64,000 nucleotides of DNA from the NCBI GenBank assembly GCA_934316545.1, contig CAKRDT010000006.1:10988-74987 (forward strand), given 5' to 3'. This document shows, one piece after another, positions 46,314 to 55,470 of the stretch; position 1 is the first letter of the stretch; every line of letters starts with the position of its first letter. The translations under genes were made by a program, and so were the position numbers. The notes under the pieces are model-generated. The model saw only the letters and a list, made by a program, of their open reading frames with translations. It was not told the DNA's origin and did no database searches. This DNA is from an uncultured Agathobacter sp. (GTDB lineage: Bacteria > Bacillota > Clostridia > Lachnospirales > Lachnospiraceae).

Positions 46314-47024
46314 CTAATTTCTCCTTGCAAAATATATTTTTTCAAGAAATCTATCATACACTGACATCTTTCTTTCACTTTGTTTTATTGGAAACTTTAT
46401 AAAATTATTATTATTTTGTTTTATAAACCTTTCCAACACAAAAAAATCTTGTTCTTTCATTACATTTGGATGATAGCAAAAAGTAATCAAATAAAATGGT
46501 AACTTTCTTACTCTCCCAGACTGTTGTGGTACAAATGTCATACCATATTTTTGATAAGTCCTATTCGCTATAGTATCAGAAATAAATCTAATATTACTCT
46601 CTTCTTTTAACGCTTTTATTGTATTTTCATCAAAAGTATGCGATGGTGCAAAAAAAACTTGTGGGTCATGTCCATTTTCCCGAAATATTTTTACCCCACT
46701 ACGAATCTTTTCCTTTTGTTGTTCCAATGATATCCCCGCAAATTCAGATCTCTTATTCACTGGATTAATACCACCCTCATTCGTGCTATATACATGATTA
46801 TAACCATGAAGTGCTATAATCCACCCCTTATTTTCCCATTTATTTACTTTATTCCAAAACGATGAATCAATTGGATATTCGTCCATCATAGCATCTTGAC
46901 ACTTTGGAATTACACCTACCAATGGTTTAATATTATACTTATCTAACAATACTTCCATTCTATTCCATTTTACAATATCCATTCTTTCTGCCGCATCGTC
47001 TAATCGTAATATATATTTACCCAT
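46314..47024 (-). CDS. DUF2334-type polysaccharide-deacetylase-like protein
   Basis: 236 residues of a carbohydrate-esterase-like (beta/alpha)7 fold: YILRLDDAAERMDIVKW (metal-binding Asp pair), IALHGYNHVYST (His-x3-His) and VFFAPSHTFDENTI. No signal peptide, so it probably acts in the cytoplasm on a sugar or on the lipid-linked unit. It overlaps the upstream glycosyltransferase gene by 8 bp. Confidence 0.75.
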   Translation of the reverse strand: MGKYILRLDDAAERMDIVKWNRMEVLLDKYNIKPLVGVIPKCQDAMMDEYPIDSSFWNKVNKWENKGWIIALHGYNHVYSTNEGGINPVNKRSEFAGISLEQQKEKIRSGVKIFRENGHDPQVFFAPSHTFDENTIKALKEESNIRFISDTIANRTYQKYGMTFVPQQSGRVRKLPFYLITFCYHPNVMKEQDFFVLERFIKQNNNNFIKFPIKQSERKMSVYDRFLEKIYFARRN

Positions 47025-48117
47025 TTATTTCCTCATAAAACTTTGTTAGCCATTCAACAGATTTCTTTATATCAAAACCCGCTTGAACAATTTTATCTAT
47101 AACATTCTTTCTAGTCAAATCAGTTTCTTTAATTGCGTCAATCCACACCTGTGTTCCTTTGTCAATAGGAAGGAACTTCACCAGTTCTGATATTCCTACC
47201 TCTTTTGTAATTTTATCAGAAACAAAACAAGGAAGCCCCGATGCTTGTGCTTCAACAACGGTTACCGGAAGTCCTTCCCATTTTGACGGAAATAAGAAAA
47301 CATCTGCCACATTCAATAGGTTTGGTATGTCATTTCTTGCCCCTAACATTTTGATGTTTGATTGTAACTCCAATTGTTTAATTTGTTTTTCTATTTCCGA
47401 TGATAACTCTCCGTCTCCTACAATCAATAACATGGAATTTGGCATTTCTTTTATCAATATCGAAAACACTTGCAACAGAAATATATGATTCTTTGCCTCA
47501 TGCAGCCGTCCTACATGCATAAATACCTTTACACTTTCATCAATTCCAAATTGATTTCTTAATATACTACGCTGTACCCTATCAAAAGAATATCTCCGCG
47601 TGTCTATTGCATTTTTAATTGTAAAATATCTATCACTTTTTACAATTCTTTTACCGAATAACCATTCTCCAGCTTCTTTAGAACATCCCATAAAATAATC
47701 AGCCTCATACCTCAATGGATACTGTAAAATAGCTTTAACAAATGATTTCATTCCCTTTCCATTTGAAGTGCTATGACTATGTATAATTGTTTTCAAACCA
47801 TATTTTTTTGCAATTGGAATGTAAATAGATGCATAACTTCTAACATGAGAGTGAAGTATTTTATATTCCTTATGTTTTTCAAAAAAAGCTTTCCATTCAT
47901 TTATTAATAAAGGTAAATTATATATTCGAATTTTAGGGAAAAAATATATTTTTCCTCCTAACTGTTCTATTTCACTTACATAAGCCTGATTTCTACCTGA
48001 ATGAGTAACAAAATCGAACTGAATTTTCTCCCGATCTATGTTTCTGTATATATTCATTATCATAGTTTCAGCTCCACCCATATCAAGTCCGCCAAAAACA
48101 TGTAAAATTCTAATCAT
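47017..48117 (-). CDS. GT4-family glycosyltransferase
   Basis: 366 residues from the ATG at 48117, which overlaps the stop of the previous gene by 8 bp; a start 11 codons earlier lies inside that gene. MIRILHVFGGLDMGGAETMIMNIYR is the classic GT4 N-terminus, and MHVGRLHEAKNHIFLLQVF and FPSKWEGLPVTVVEAQASGLPCFVSD give the donor site. One of three GT4 enzymes in the cluster. Confidence 0.85.
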   Translation of the reverse strand: MIRILHVFGGLDMGGAETMIMNIYRNIDREKIQFDFVTHSGRNQAYVSEIEQLGGKIYFFPKIRIYNLPLLINEWKAFFEKHKEYKILHSHVRSYASIYIPIAKKYGLKTIIHSHSTSNGKGMKSFVKAILQYPLRYEADYFMGCSKEAGEWLFGKRIVKSDRYFTIKNAIDTRRYSFDRVQRSILRNQFGIDESVKVFMHVGRLHEAKNHIFLLQVFSILIKEMPNSMLLIVGDGELSSEIEKQIKQLELQSNIKMLGARNDIPNLLNVADVFLFPSKWEGLPVTVVEAQASGLPCFVSDKITKEVGISELVKFLPIDKGTQVWIDAIKETDLTRKNVIDKIVQAGFDIKKSVEWLTKFYEEING

Positions 48118-49198
48118 ACAAACTAATTTCCTTAATATATTTATCAACAACTATTTTTCTATCAAATCTTTTTTTTGTAATTTTTCTTCCTTCTAATCCC
48201 ATTTCTTTTTTTTCGGTATAAGATAATATCAAAAATTTCTGTATAGTTCTAATCAAATCATTACTGTTTTTTGCTTCGACAATATATCCATTGATAGTAT
48301 CATCCACAATTTCTCTGCATCCAGCCCTATTCGTTGTTATAATAGGTCTTCCCGATGCACATGCTTCCAATAGGACATTACTCATTCCCTCCGGATAATA
48401 AGTCGGATGAATTACACAATGAATATCTTTCAAGAATTCTGAAATATCATTAACCATACCATGATAAATTACCGTTCCATTTTCATTTAATTCAAAAAGT
48501 TTTCCTTCATATTCCTTCTCGCAAAAACCACACACATGAAATTCTGTATTCGAATATTGTGCTTTTATTTTTTGTGCTGCTTCAAGGTACTGATCAATGC
48601 CTTTTTCTTTCATAATTCTTGAAATGAATGCAAACCGAATCACTTCATCATCAGGATATGGAAGCAGTGGAAATCTTTCCAAATTAACACCTGATCCCGG
48701 AATTATTTCATAATTCTCCTTTACTGTTCCATGCTGTTCCATAAACTCTTTATTTTCTTCATTTTGGAAGAAAACCTTTTTTGCTCCCTTTAATCCCATT
48801 TTGTATAATCTAAGCGTTATAAACCGCAATACGCTCTTATTTTCAACCGCTGTGCCTAATCCCGTAACATTCACAATATAAGGGATTTTCATTCTAGTAC
48901 ACATTATTCCCCCATATATATTAGGTTTTATAGTATATGTTAAAACAATATTAGGTTTATACTTTTTTAAAATATTGTGATAAAATACAACCAATTTTAA
49001 TTCTTTGAATGGATTCACACCATGACGTTCAAGCACAGTACATGGGATAAAATATGCACCTATATTTACCAATTCTGGAATAAACTCTCCGTCAGGAAGA
49101 CACATATATACTTCATGCGTCTTTACAAGTTCCTCTATCAATTCTCTTCTAAATTTATATAAACCAACATCATTATTTGCCAGTATTAATATCCGCAA
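48110..49198 (-). CDS. GT4-family glycosyltransferase, PglA/CapM-like
   Basis: 362 residues. MRILILANNDVGLYKFRRELIEEL, VLTYTIKPNIYGG, YIVNVTGLGTAVENKS and HPTYYPEGMSNVLLEACASGRPIITT are shared with enzymes that add the second sugar to undecaprenyl-linked diNAcBac or FucNAc (PglA-like). Its place right after pglC and pglD supports that role. It overlaps pglD by 13 bp. Confidence 0.82.
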   Translation of the reverse strand: MRILILANNDVGLYKFRRELIEELVKTHEVYMCLPDGEFIPELVNIGAYFIPCTVLERHGVNPFKELKLVVFYHNILKKYKPNIVLTYTIKPNIYGGIMCTRMKIPYIVNVTGLGTAVENKSVLRFITLRLYKMGLKGAKKVFFQNEENKEFMEQHGTVKENYEIIPGSGVNLERFPLLPYPDDEVIRFAFISRIMKEKGIDQYLEAAQKIKAQYSNTEFHVCGFCEKEYEGKLFELNENGTVIYHGMVNDISEFLKDIHCVIHPTYYPEGMSNVLLEACASGRPIITTNRAGCREIVDDTINGYIVEAKNSNDLIRTIQKFLILSYTEKKEMGLEGRKITKKRFDRKIVVDKYIKEISLYD

Positions 49199-49815
49199 CT
49201 TTTCTTCTCCTTATGTAACTCTATAGCTGGAACTCCCATATAAGTTCCTTTCTTCTTTATATTTCTTACAACCACCGCACCAGCACCGATCATACATCCA
49301 CCACATATCTCAATATTATTGCTCACTGTAGCTCCTGCACCGATCCAAGTTCCATTTCCAATGATTACAGTGCCTGCAACATGTGCTCCTACCGAAACAT
49401 GTACAAAGTCTCCAATATTACAATCATGGTCAACGGATGCACCAGTATTTATGATGCATCCCTCTCCAATATTTGTATCAGAGTTAATTATTACACCTGC
49501 CATAATCACGGTACCTTTTCCAATCGTAACTCTTCTGCTGATTACCGATTGAGGATGAATCAAAGTGGTCAGTCTGTCTTCTCCTACTTTTTGTTGCATT
49601 TTCTTGCGAATAGAGGCATTCCCTATCGCAACAATAATATCATAATCTGGATATTTTTCTGCATCTTCTGATGTTCCCGCAACTGGAAATCCAGCACATT
49701 CTTTTAATTCAGAATTATCATCCAGAAATACTATTTCTTCATATCCGTTTTTGACAGCAATATCAGCAATCACTTTTCCATGACCACTTGCACCTATGAT
49801 AGCTAATCTTTTCAT
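49186..49815 (-). CDS. pglD: PglD-type UDP-sugar 4-N-acetyltransferase
   Basis: 209 residues. The N-terminal Rossmann-like part AIIGASGHGKVIADIAVKNG binds the nucleotide sugar, and the C-terminal hexapeptide repeats include IINTGASVDHDCNIGDFVHVSVGAHVAGTVIIGNG with the catalytic His. This is the PglD/NeuD family, which acetylates the 4-amino group in UDP-bacillosamine synthesis. It starts right after the pglC stop codon. Confidence 0.82.
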   Translation of the reverse strand: MKRLAIIGASGHGKVIADIAVKNGYEEIVFLDDNSELKECAGFPVAGTSEDAEKYPDYDIIVAIGNASIRKKMQQKVGEDRLTTLIHPQSVISRRVTIGKGTVIMAGVIINSDTNIGEGCIINTGASVDHDCNIGDFVHVSVGAHVAGTVIIGNGTWIGAGATVSNNIEICGGCMIGAGAVVVRNIKKKGTYMGVPAIELHKEKKSCGY

Positions 49816-50439
49816 TTATTTGTTTCCCATAAACTCTTCCATCGTCGCTGATGTATCAGACGAAATTCCTTCTTTTTTCACTACAGTTTTTACTGTATCC
49901 AAAATAACCTTAATATCCGTTTTCATTGAAACATGATTCACATACCATACATCCATTGCGAACTTTTCTTCCCATGACACTGCGTTTCTTCCATGTGCCT
50001 GTGCATATCCAGTAAGTCCCGGCTTTACATCGTGTCGATGATGCTGTGTCTCATTATATCTCGGCAAATACTGTACCAATAAAGGTCTCGGCCCAATAAA
50101 GCTCATATCACCTTTCAGAATATTGAAAATCTCCGGCAATTCATCCAAAGAGGTTGCCCGAAGCGTTTTTCCAAACCCAGTCAATCGAGCTTCATCCGGC
50201 AACAATTCTCCATTCTCATCCCTTGCATCCGTCATAGTCCGGAATTTATACATATTGAAAATTTTCTCGTTTTTGCCCGGTCGTTGTTGTTTAAACAGCA
50301 CCGGAGATCCCAATTTTACACGAACCAGGATTGCCAGAATTATGTACAACCACCAGAATATTGCCAGAACAACCAATGAACACACAATGTCTGCCAATCG
50401 TTTTACATATTTTTCATAAAATCCCTGTTTATGTTGCAT
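49816..50439 (-). CDS. pglC: Initiating sugar-phosphate transferase, PglC-like
   Basis: 207 residues, small polyprenyl-phosphate sugar-1-phosphate transferase. It has one N-terminal membrane (re-entrant) helix (IVCSLVVLAIFWWLYIILAILV), then VLFKQQRPGKNEKIFNMYKFRTM, the catalytic Asp-Glu in TSLDELPEIFNILKGDMSFIGPRP, and KPGLTGYAQAHGRN. It loads the first sugar-1-phosphate (probably diNAcBac) on undecaprenyl phosphate to start the repeat unit. It is 13 bp after pglE. Confidence 0.85.
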   Translation of the reverse strand: MQHKQGFYEKYVKRLADIVCSLVVLAIFWWLYIILAILVRVKLGSPVLFKQQRPGKNEKIFNMYKFRTMTDARDENGELLPDEARLTGFGKTLRATSLDELPEIFNILKGDMSFIGPRPLLVQYLPRYNETQHHRHDVKPGLTGYAQAHGRNAVSWEEKFAMDVWYVNHVSMKTDIKVILDTVKTVVKKEGISSDTSATMEEFMGNK

Positions 50440-50452
50440 CGCAAACTCCTAC

Positions 50453-51757
50453 CTATGCAAAACACTCTTTAATTACTTCTATAATTCGCGCCTGCTGCTC
50501 CGCCGTCATTTTATTGTCACTCGGCAGGCACAATCCACGATGGAAGATATCCATTCCCACATCAAGCGGCTTTCCGTCTTTTCCAAGCGATCCCCCACTG
50601 ATGTACGCATTAGTTTTTGCTCTTCCATTACCTTCTCTTGTAACAAATGCATTCATGCGATAAATCGGCTGCATGTGCATCGGTTTCCAGATTGGGCGCC
50701 CTTCCGCATTGATACTCGCAATCGCATCCAGGATTTCCGTCGGACAGCTCTTTCCTGGCTCACCGATATAGAGTGCTTCTAGTCCGCCGCGGACTTGCTT
50801 ACACATAGCCTCTGGCTCGATGATCATACAGCTTAACCAGAAATTCGGTTCGCTGTTGGTCGCATCATATGGATTCATATGTACCGGAAGACCCTGTAAT
50901 CCCTTCTTGTATCGCTCATAGATTGCTTTCTTCTGCGCAATATGTTCTTCCAGATAAGGGAACTGACCTCTTACAACACCCGCAATCACATTGCTCATGC
51001 GATAATTATAACCCAATTCCTCATGCTGATACCATGGTGCATTCTCTCTCGATTGTGTTGACCATTTCCGCACTTTCTTGGCTGCTTCTTCATCATCTGT
51101 AAGAAGCATTCCTCCTGCGGAACCGGTTATAATCTTATTTCCATTGAATGAGATGGCATTATACGTTCCAAACTGACCGGTCTGTTTGCCTTTATAAGTT
51201 GCTCCAAGCGATTCCGCCGCATCTTCGATCAGAATTGCGCCATGCGCATCACATACTTTCCGAATTTCATCGACTTTTCCCGGTGTGCCATACAGATGTG
51301 CTGTGACAACCACCTTTACCTCCGGATACGTCACAAATGCTTTCTCCAATGCTACCGGGTCCATGTTCCAAGTATCATATTCCGTATCGATAAATACCGG
51401 AACTCCACCTTCATAAACGACCGGATTGACCGTTGCATCAAAAGTCATATCCGAACAAAATACTTTCTTGCCTTCTAATGTGCCATGTCCCACGTCCGGC
51501 ATGCCATACGCATCCATCCCAGCCAGCTTCACTGCCATATGAAGTGCCGCTGTACCTGCGGATAAAGCAACTGCATATTTGCATCCTACTTTTTCACAAG
51601 CCAGCTTCTCCACTTCGTTGATATTCGCACCAACCGTTGACATCCAGTTGGTTTCATATGCTTCTTTTATGTATTCAAGCTCCGGTCCATGCATCGTCGG
51701 TGAACTGAGCCATACTTTATTTTCAAATGCTTCTCGTTTCTTCGTGAAGTCAAACAA
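50453..51757 (-). CDS. pglE: PglE-type UDP-sugar 4-aminotransferase
   Basis: 434-residue DegT-family PLP enzyme. KYAVALSAGTAALHMAVKLAG, VTAHLYGTPGKVDEIRKVC, LIEDAAESLGATYKGKQTGQFG and SFNGNKIITGSAGGM with the Schiff-base Lys are visible. Its long form with the extra loop and its neighbours pglC and pglD fit the aminotransferase of the UDP-bacillosamine route. It starts at a TTG (51757) with GAGGAAA upstream. It is the first gene of the polysaccharide cluster. The dehydratase PglF, which would act before it, is not in the window. Confidence 0.82.
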   Translation of the reverse strand: MFDFTKKREAFENKVWLSSPTMHGPELEYIKEAYETNWMSTVGANINEVEKLACEKVGCKYAVALSAGTAALHMAVKLAGMDAYGMPDVGHGTLEGKKVFCSDMTFDATVNPVVYEGGVPVFIDTEYDTWNMDPVALEKAFVTYPEVKVVVTAHLYGTPGKVDEIRKVCDAHGAILIEDAAESLGATYKGKQTGQFGTYNAISFNGNKIITGSAGGMLLTDDEEAAKKVRKWSTQSRENAPWYQHEELGYNYRMSNVIAGVVRGQFPYLEEHIAQKKAIYERYKKGLQGLPVHMNPYDATNSEPNFWLSCMIIEPEAMCKQVRGGLEALYIGEPGKSCPTEILDAIASINAEGRPIWKPMHMQPIYRMNAFVTREGNGRAKTNAYISGGSLGKDGKPLDVGMDIFHRGLCLPSDNKMTAEQQARIIEVIKECFA

Positions 51758-51804
51758 TGTATTTCCTCTTTTCTCTATCTTTAAGTTCTATCTTAAACTA
51801 AATA

Positions 51805-51813
51805 ATTATATCA
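51805..51813 (-). promoter_or_regulatory. Extended -10 promoter of the polysaccharide cluster
   Basis: On the minus strand TGATATAAT is an extended -10 box about 48 bp upstream of the TTG start at 51757. No good -35 hexamer is found 17 bp upstream (TGGATA), consistent with an extended -10 promoter. It would drive the pglE to rfbC genes. Confidence 0.45.
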
Positions 51814-51904
51814 TATATATACAGATATATCCACATTCTTTCCGTTTTTCAACGCGTTTCGTCATTTATCGCCGATTCTCGCTACTTTTTTCACATTGTA
51901 TTGG

Positions 51905-52066
51905 TTATTCTTCCACTTCATCCCACTCATACGATTCGCTATCTTCGCGTGTTATCTCCCTAAGATAATCAAGGAACCGCATCTCTCTCCGATTCTCCCA
52001 ATCGCACACATATCCGTCCATCTCACCGAAGTCGTGACTATCTTCCTTCGACAACACTACAAACAT
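51905..52066 (-). CDS. Small hypothetical acidic protein (possible fragment)
   Basis: 53 codons from an ATG at 52066: MFVVLSKEDSHDFGEMDGY, then WENRREMRFLDYLREITRED and an acidic end. A stop lies 7 codons upstream in the same frame and no clear ribosome site is seen, so it may be a fragment. It is not recognised. The remainder of 51814-52138 holds nothing else recognisable. Confidence 0.3.
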   Translation of the reverse strand: MFVVLSKEDSHDFGEMDGYVCDWENRREMRFLDYLREITREDSESYEWDEVEE

Positions 52067-52235
52067 TGGGTTTGCGTCTCCATATCAAATCCTCTTTAGC
52101 TGTTTCCTCCATGTCAACTCCCCCTGTATTGCAAAATCGGGTAATCAAAGTTTAGTGGGGGCATCTTTTAGTAGGGTCTATAAGTAGGGAGAATCCGTAG
52201 GGGCATTTAGTAGGGTCTCCACACATATTAAAACA

Positions 52236-52263
52236 GGGCAGGAAATCTCTCGATTTCTTGCCC
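52236..52263. terminator. Hairpin shielding the ISL3 transposase
   Basis: GGGCAGGAAATC and GATTTCTTGCCC around TCTC, about 60 bp upstream of the ATG at 52321. It would stop readthrough from outside into the transposase gene. The same hairpin precedes the chimeric gene near 55386. Confidence 0.5.
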
Positions 52264-52320
52264 TTCTTCGTCTCTTTTCGTATGATAATTCTGCAACGAA
52301 ATTCTTTTGAAAGGAGACAT

Positions 52321-53727
52321 ATGAATAGTATCACAGAATTATTAAACTTGGAAGATGCCGACATCTTCATTTCCAACATCTCGATTAATGGCACAAAGAA
52401 AATCTTAACTCTTGAAACTAAACCAATTCGCCATTTCTGTCCTGTTTGTGGCTTTAAGATGTATTCACGCGGCATCAAAATCCGGACCATCAACCATCCC
52501 GTGCTTCAGGATGGTTATGAGCTAGTTTTAAAACTAAAGCAACGCCGTTGGCGCTGTACAAACACACCTTGTTCTTACACAATCAATGAATCTTTTAACT
52601 TTGTAGATAAACGAAAACGCAATACAAATGCGACTGATATGCTGATTATTCATGCATTTCGCGACTTATCCGTCTCTGCATCCAGCATTGCTTCCAAATA
52701 CAAAGTTTCTGACACCTATGTTCTAGACACTTTTGACCGCTATGTAAAAATGGATCGGCTTCCTCTCTCTGACATCATTTCAGTAGATGAGGTCTGTCTC
52801 GATCTTGATCCGAACTGTCTCTACGCGTTGGTCATTCAGGACTTTTATACCGGTAATCCAATTGATTTATTGAGCAGCCGTAGAACAAATGACACCGAAC
52901 CTTATTTTATGTCCATCCCACTCGAAGAACGCTCACAAGTAAAGTATCTAATTTCCGATATGTATAATCCCTACATCAACTGGGTTAACAGATACTTTCC
53001 AAACGCTGTTTCTGTCGTAGATTCTTTTCACGTAATTCAATGGATCACTCATAAACTAGATCTTTACATACGTGAGCTCATCAAAAATTTTAAGAAACGT
53101 GATCGAGATGCATATACGGCCAACGGCGGCATTATCGATGAACACACCTTTATTCCAGCATCCAGAGAAGTCTACCTACTGCAAAAATATCGATGGCTGA
53201 TCCTCGCTAATCACTCCTCTATTACTTATCATTCGGATTTAAGAATGGATACACTCCTTCACTGTCTGATGAACACTTATGATTATGAAGATTCTCTTTT
53301 TATGATTGATCCAAACTTGAAGGAACTTCGTGATTTAAAGGAACTTTATGTCCAATTCAATACTCGAAATGCTGGGAAGCCAATGGATGCCAGAATTGAA
53401 CTCGACAAACTGATCAACCACTATCTTCATTGCGGCAATTCAATTTTCGTTGATTTTGCCAATCTTCTGATTCGAAACCATGCTTATATCATCAACTCAT
53501 TTGTAATGGTTGAAAAATACGGGGCTGGCAAAATATATAGCAGCAGACTTTCTAATGGACCTATTGAATCCTTAAATCGAAAAGTTAAAGACTTGAAAAG
53601 ACTCGGACGTGGCTATCGAAACTTTGAGCATTTTCGAACCCGATTTCTATATGCGACCAGGGACACCCCTGTTATAAATGGAATAAACGATTACAATCCC
53701 GTCACTTATTTTGATATGGAAGATTAA
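52321..53727 (+). CDS. ISL3-family transposase
   Basis: 468 residues from the ATG at 52321 (AAAGGAG, 5 bases). The N-terminal zinc ribbon has CPVCGFKM ... C. A DNA-binding helical part comes next, then the DDE core: ISVDEVCLDLDP (first Asp), KYLISDMYNPYINWV and SVVDSFHVIQW (second), and NGPIESLNRKVKDLKRLGRGYRNFEHFR (Glu and C-terminal motif). It appears intact and catalytically complete. A hairpin at 53754-53773 follows the stop. Confidence 0.88.
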   Translation: MNSITELLNLEDADIFISNISINGTKKILTLETKPIRHFCPVCGFKMYSRGIKIRTINHPVLQDGYELVLKLKQRRWRCTNTPCSYTINESFNFVDKRKRNTNATDMLIIHAFRDLSVSASSIASKYKVSDTYVLDTFDRYVKMDRLPLSDIISVDEVCLDLDPNCLYALVIQDFYTGNPIDLLSSRRTNDTEPYFMSIPLEERSQVKYLISDMYNPYINWVNRYFPNAVSVVDSFHVIQWITHKLDLYIRELIKNFKKRDRDAYTANGGIIDEHTFIPASREVYLLQKYRWLILANHSSITYHSDLRMDTLLHCLMNTYDYEDSLFMIDPNLKELRDLKELYVQFNTRNAGKPMDARIELDKLINHYLHCGNSIFVDFANLLIRNHAYIINSFVMVEKYGAGKIYSSRLSNGPIESLNRKVKDLKRLGRGYRNFEHFRTRFLYATRDTPVINGINDYNPVTYFDMED

Positions 53728-53753
53728 AAAATATTTCGTTGCAAAACAGATCC

Positions 53754-53773
53754 GGCAGGTCGAAAGACCTGCC
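53754..53773. terminator. Transposase 3' hairpin terminator
   Basis: GGCAGGTC-GAAA-GACCTGCC, 26 bp after the ISL3 transposase stop. It is the same 20 bases as the core of the hairpin after herA (8617-8636 region). Confidence 0.5.
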
Positions 53774-53995
53774 TGTGTTATCTATTCATGATTCGATTTA
53801 AGAAGCCCCTACGGAATGCCCCTAAAAAACTTCGGGAAACCCCACTAAACTTTGGAGACCCTATTAAGAAAGTAAAATTTTTATTTTCCAAGCTAAAGTT
53901 TAGAGATTATAAAATTTTTATACTAATTCATCCTCTTTACTTTTAATTTTATAAAACAAATTTTATATAAAAGAAAAGGTAGGTGAAACCATTCA

Positions 53996-54307
53996 TTGAA
54001 TAATAAAGTAAAACTACTAAATTTGATAAATAAAAACCCTCAATTGCCTGTTATTCATTTAATTAGTAATTCCTTTGCAAATTCCTATAATTTATATTCA
54101 ACCTACACAACAGGATGTATTGGAAATTCTTTTATTTCAAAATATTGTTATTTCAATTTTTCTGGAACAAATGAATTTATTATGTACGAAAACGAAATCA
54201 TTATTGAAGATTATTTATCAAAACATCCTGAACAAAATTCTAATATAAATATAGATAAAATCAATTGGATTCCAGCTATATTTTTTTATCTAACCCCTTC
54301 CAAATAA
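53996..54307 (+). CDS. AT-rich cargo gene, unknown
   Basis: 103 residues, TTG start. VIHLISNSFANSYNLY and a polar, Asn/Ile/Tyr-rich composition, with no known motif. Much more AT-rich than its neighbours, it lies between the two ISL3-derived copies, so it probably came with them. The start is uncertain; the ribosome site GGTAGG is loosely spaced. Could be a small phage- or plasmid-type protein. Confidence 0.4.
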   Translation: MNNKVKLLNLINKNPQLPVIHLISNSFANSYNLYSTYTTGCIGNSFISKYCYFNFSGTNEFIMYENEIIIEDYLSKHPEQNSNINIDKINWIPAIFFYLTPSK

Positions 54308-54325
54308 GTCTGCTAAAATGCAGAC

Positions 54326-55087
54326 TTATTTTACAAAATATATTTGTCTTTTGCTTATAAAATCACATTGAAATTGATAACTACTATTTCCAATTACAGG
54401 ACTCCAATCACCAGCAATAGCAATTGGTTCTGTATGATGACACCCCTTTAATCTATTATAGTAATTCCAACATTCTTGTTCATTATTAAAATTCACTCGT
54501 AATACCACATGTGGTTTTCTAAAATCTGTTGGGTAATTAAACAAAATGGCTTTTTCTTTAAATACTTTTTTATAATAACTGCATTCAACAATCATATTGC
54601 CATTTAATGCTGTTCCATAGGTACTATAATTTTCTTCATCTGCCAAAATATCATTTATCAATACACCATTATAATTATCCATTTTATCTTTAGTTACACA
54701 CATCTCATAAATTTTCCCAAGAGTTCTTATCCCTCTACTTGGACCTCCACCAACCTTTTTTCTCATAGCACCAGTTTCATTTTTTGGTCTTGGCAATGTT
54801 TTCTCATACATCCATGCAAATGCATTATCTTTATTAAATCTTTTTTCATCATACTTTGTTTCATCAAATACTATAGAACACCGCACACAATTAGCACTAA
54901 TATGGTGTTTGGATGATGGAATTCTTCTAAAGTATGCTTCATCTGCATCACCTGCATTAACAATTGTCATTTTTGCCTCACATCCACTAGTCCAACAATA
55001 ATATATATCATCTATATCATCAATATGAACTTCTGATGCCATAATTTCTGGTCCTGAATTATTATATCTTCTTGCTTTATGTGACAT
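54326..55087 (-). CDS. AT-rich cargo gene with cysteine pairs (possible zinc/CoiA-like)
   Basis: 253 residues from the ATG at 55087 (GGAAGG, 9 bases). CWTSGCEAKMTIVN and SANCVRC give Cys pairs that could bind zinc, in the arrangement of CoiA-like and restriction-associated zinc modules. The rest has no recognised motif. It is convergent with the 103-residue cargo gene and lies between the ISL3 copies. Low-GC and probably acquired. Confidence 0.5.
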   Translation of the reverse strand: MSHKARRYNNSGPEIMASEVHIDDIDDIYYCWTSGCEAKMTIVNAGDADEAYFRRIPSSKHHISANCVRCSIVFDETKYDEKRFNKDNAFAWMYEKTLPRPKNETGAMRKKVGGGPSRGIRTLGKIYEMCVTKDKMDNYNGVLINDILADEENYSTYGTALNGNMIVECSYYKKVFKEKAILFNYPTDFRKPHVVLRVNFNNEQECWNYYNRLKGCHHTEPIAIAGDWSPVIGNSSYQFQCDFISKRQIYFVK

Positions 55088-55470
55088 AAGCATTATCCTT
55101 CCACAATATTTTTCTATAATAATACCATATATAGTACAATTTCTCTACAAAAATAATTTTTTATCACAAAACACTGTGCTTTTTAACACTGAAATTTTAC
55201 TACACTAGAAAATTTTCATTTTACAATTCATATAGTTTTTATTCAAAATGGTCCTTTTTTGCTCATAATAAACTATATATATAAAGTCATTTAGAGTGAT
55301 ACACATTCGATTTTCAACATAATAAAAGGGTAATCAAAGTTTAGTGGGGGCATCCTTTAGTAGGGTCTCCACACATATTAAAATAGGGCAGGAAATCTCT
55401 CGATTTCTTGCCCTTCTTCGTCTCTTTTCGTATGATAATTCTGCAACGAAATTCTTTTGAAAGGAGACAT

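Larger units (their letters stand above)
52139..53861 (+). mobile_element. Complete ISL3-family insertion sequence
   Basis: Bounded by imperfect 22-bp inverted repeats: left 52139-52160 (GGGTAATC then AAAGTTTAGTGGGG) and right 53840-53861 (CCCCACTAAACTTT then GGAGACCC). It carries one transposase gene. The flanking 8-bp sequences (GCAAAATC and TATTAAGA) are not identical, so there is no target duplication, which suggests recombination with the second copy. The left end has an extra tandem-like insertion of about 39 bp (see findings). Confidence 0.75.
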
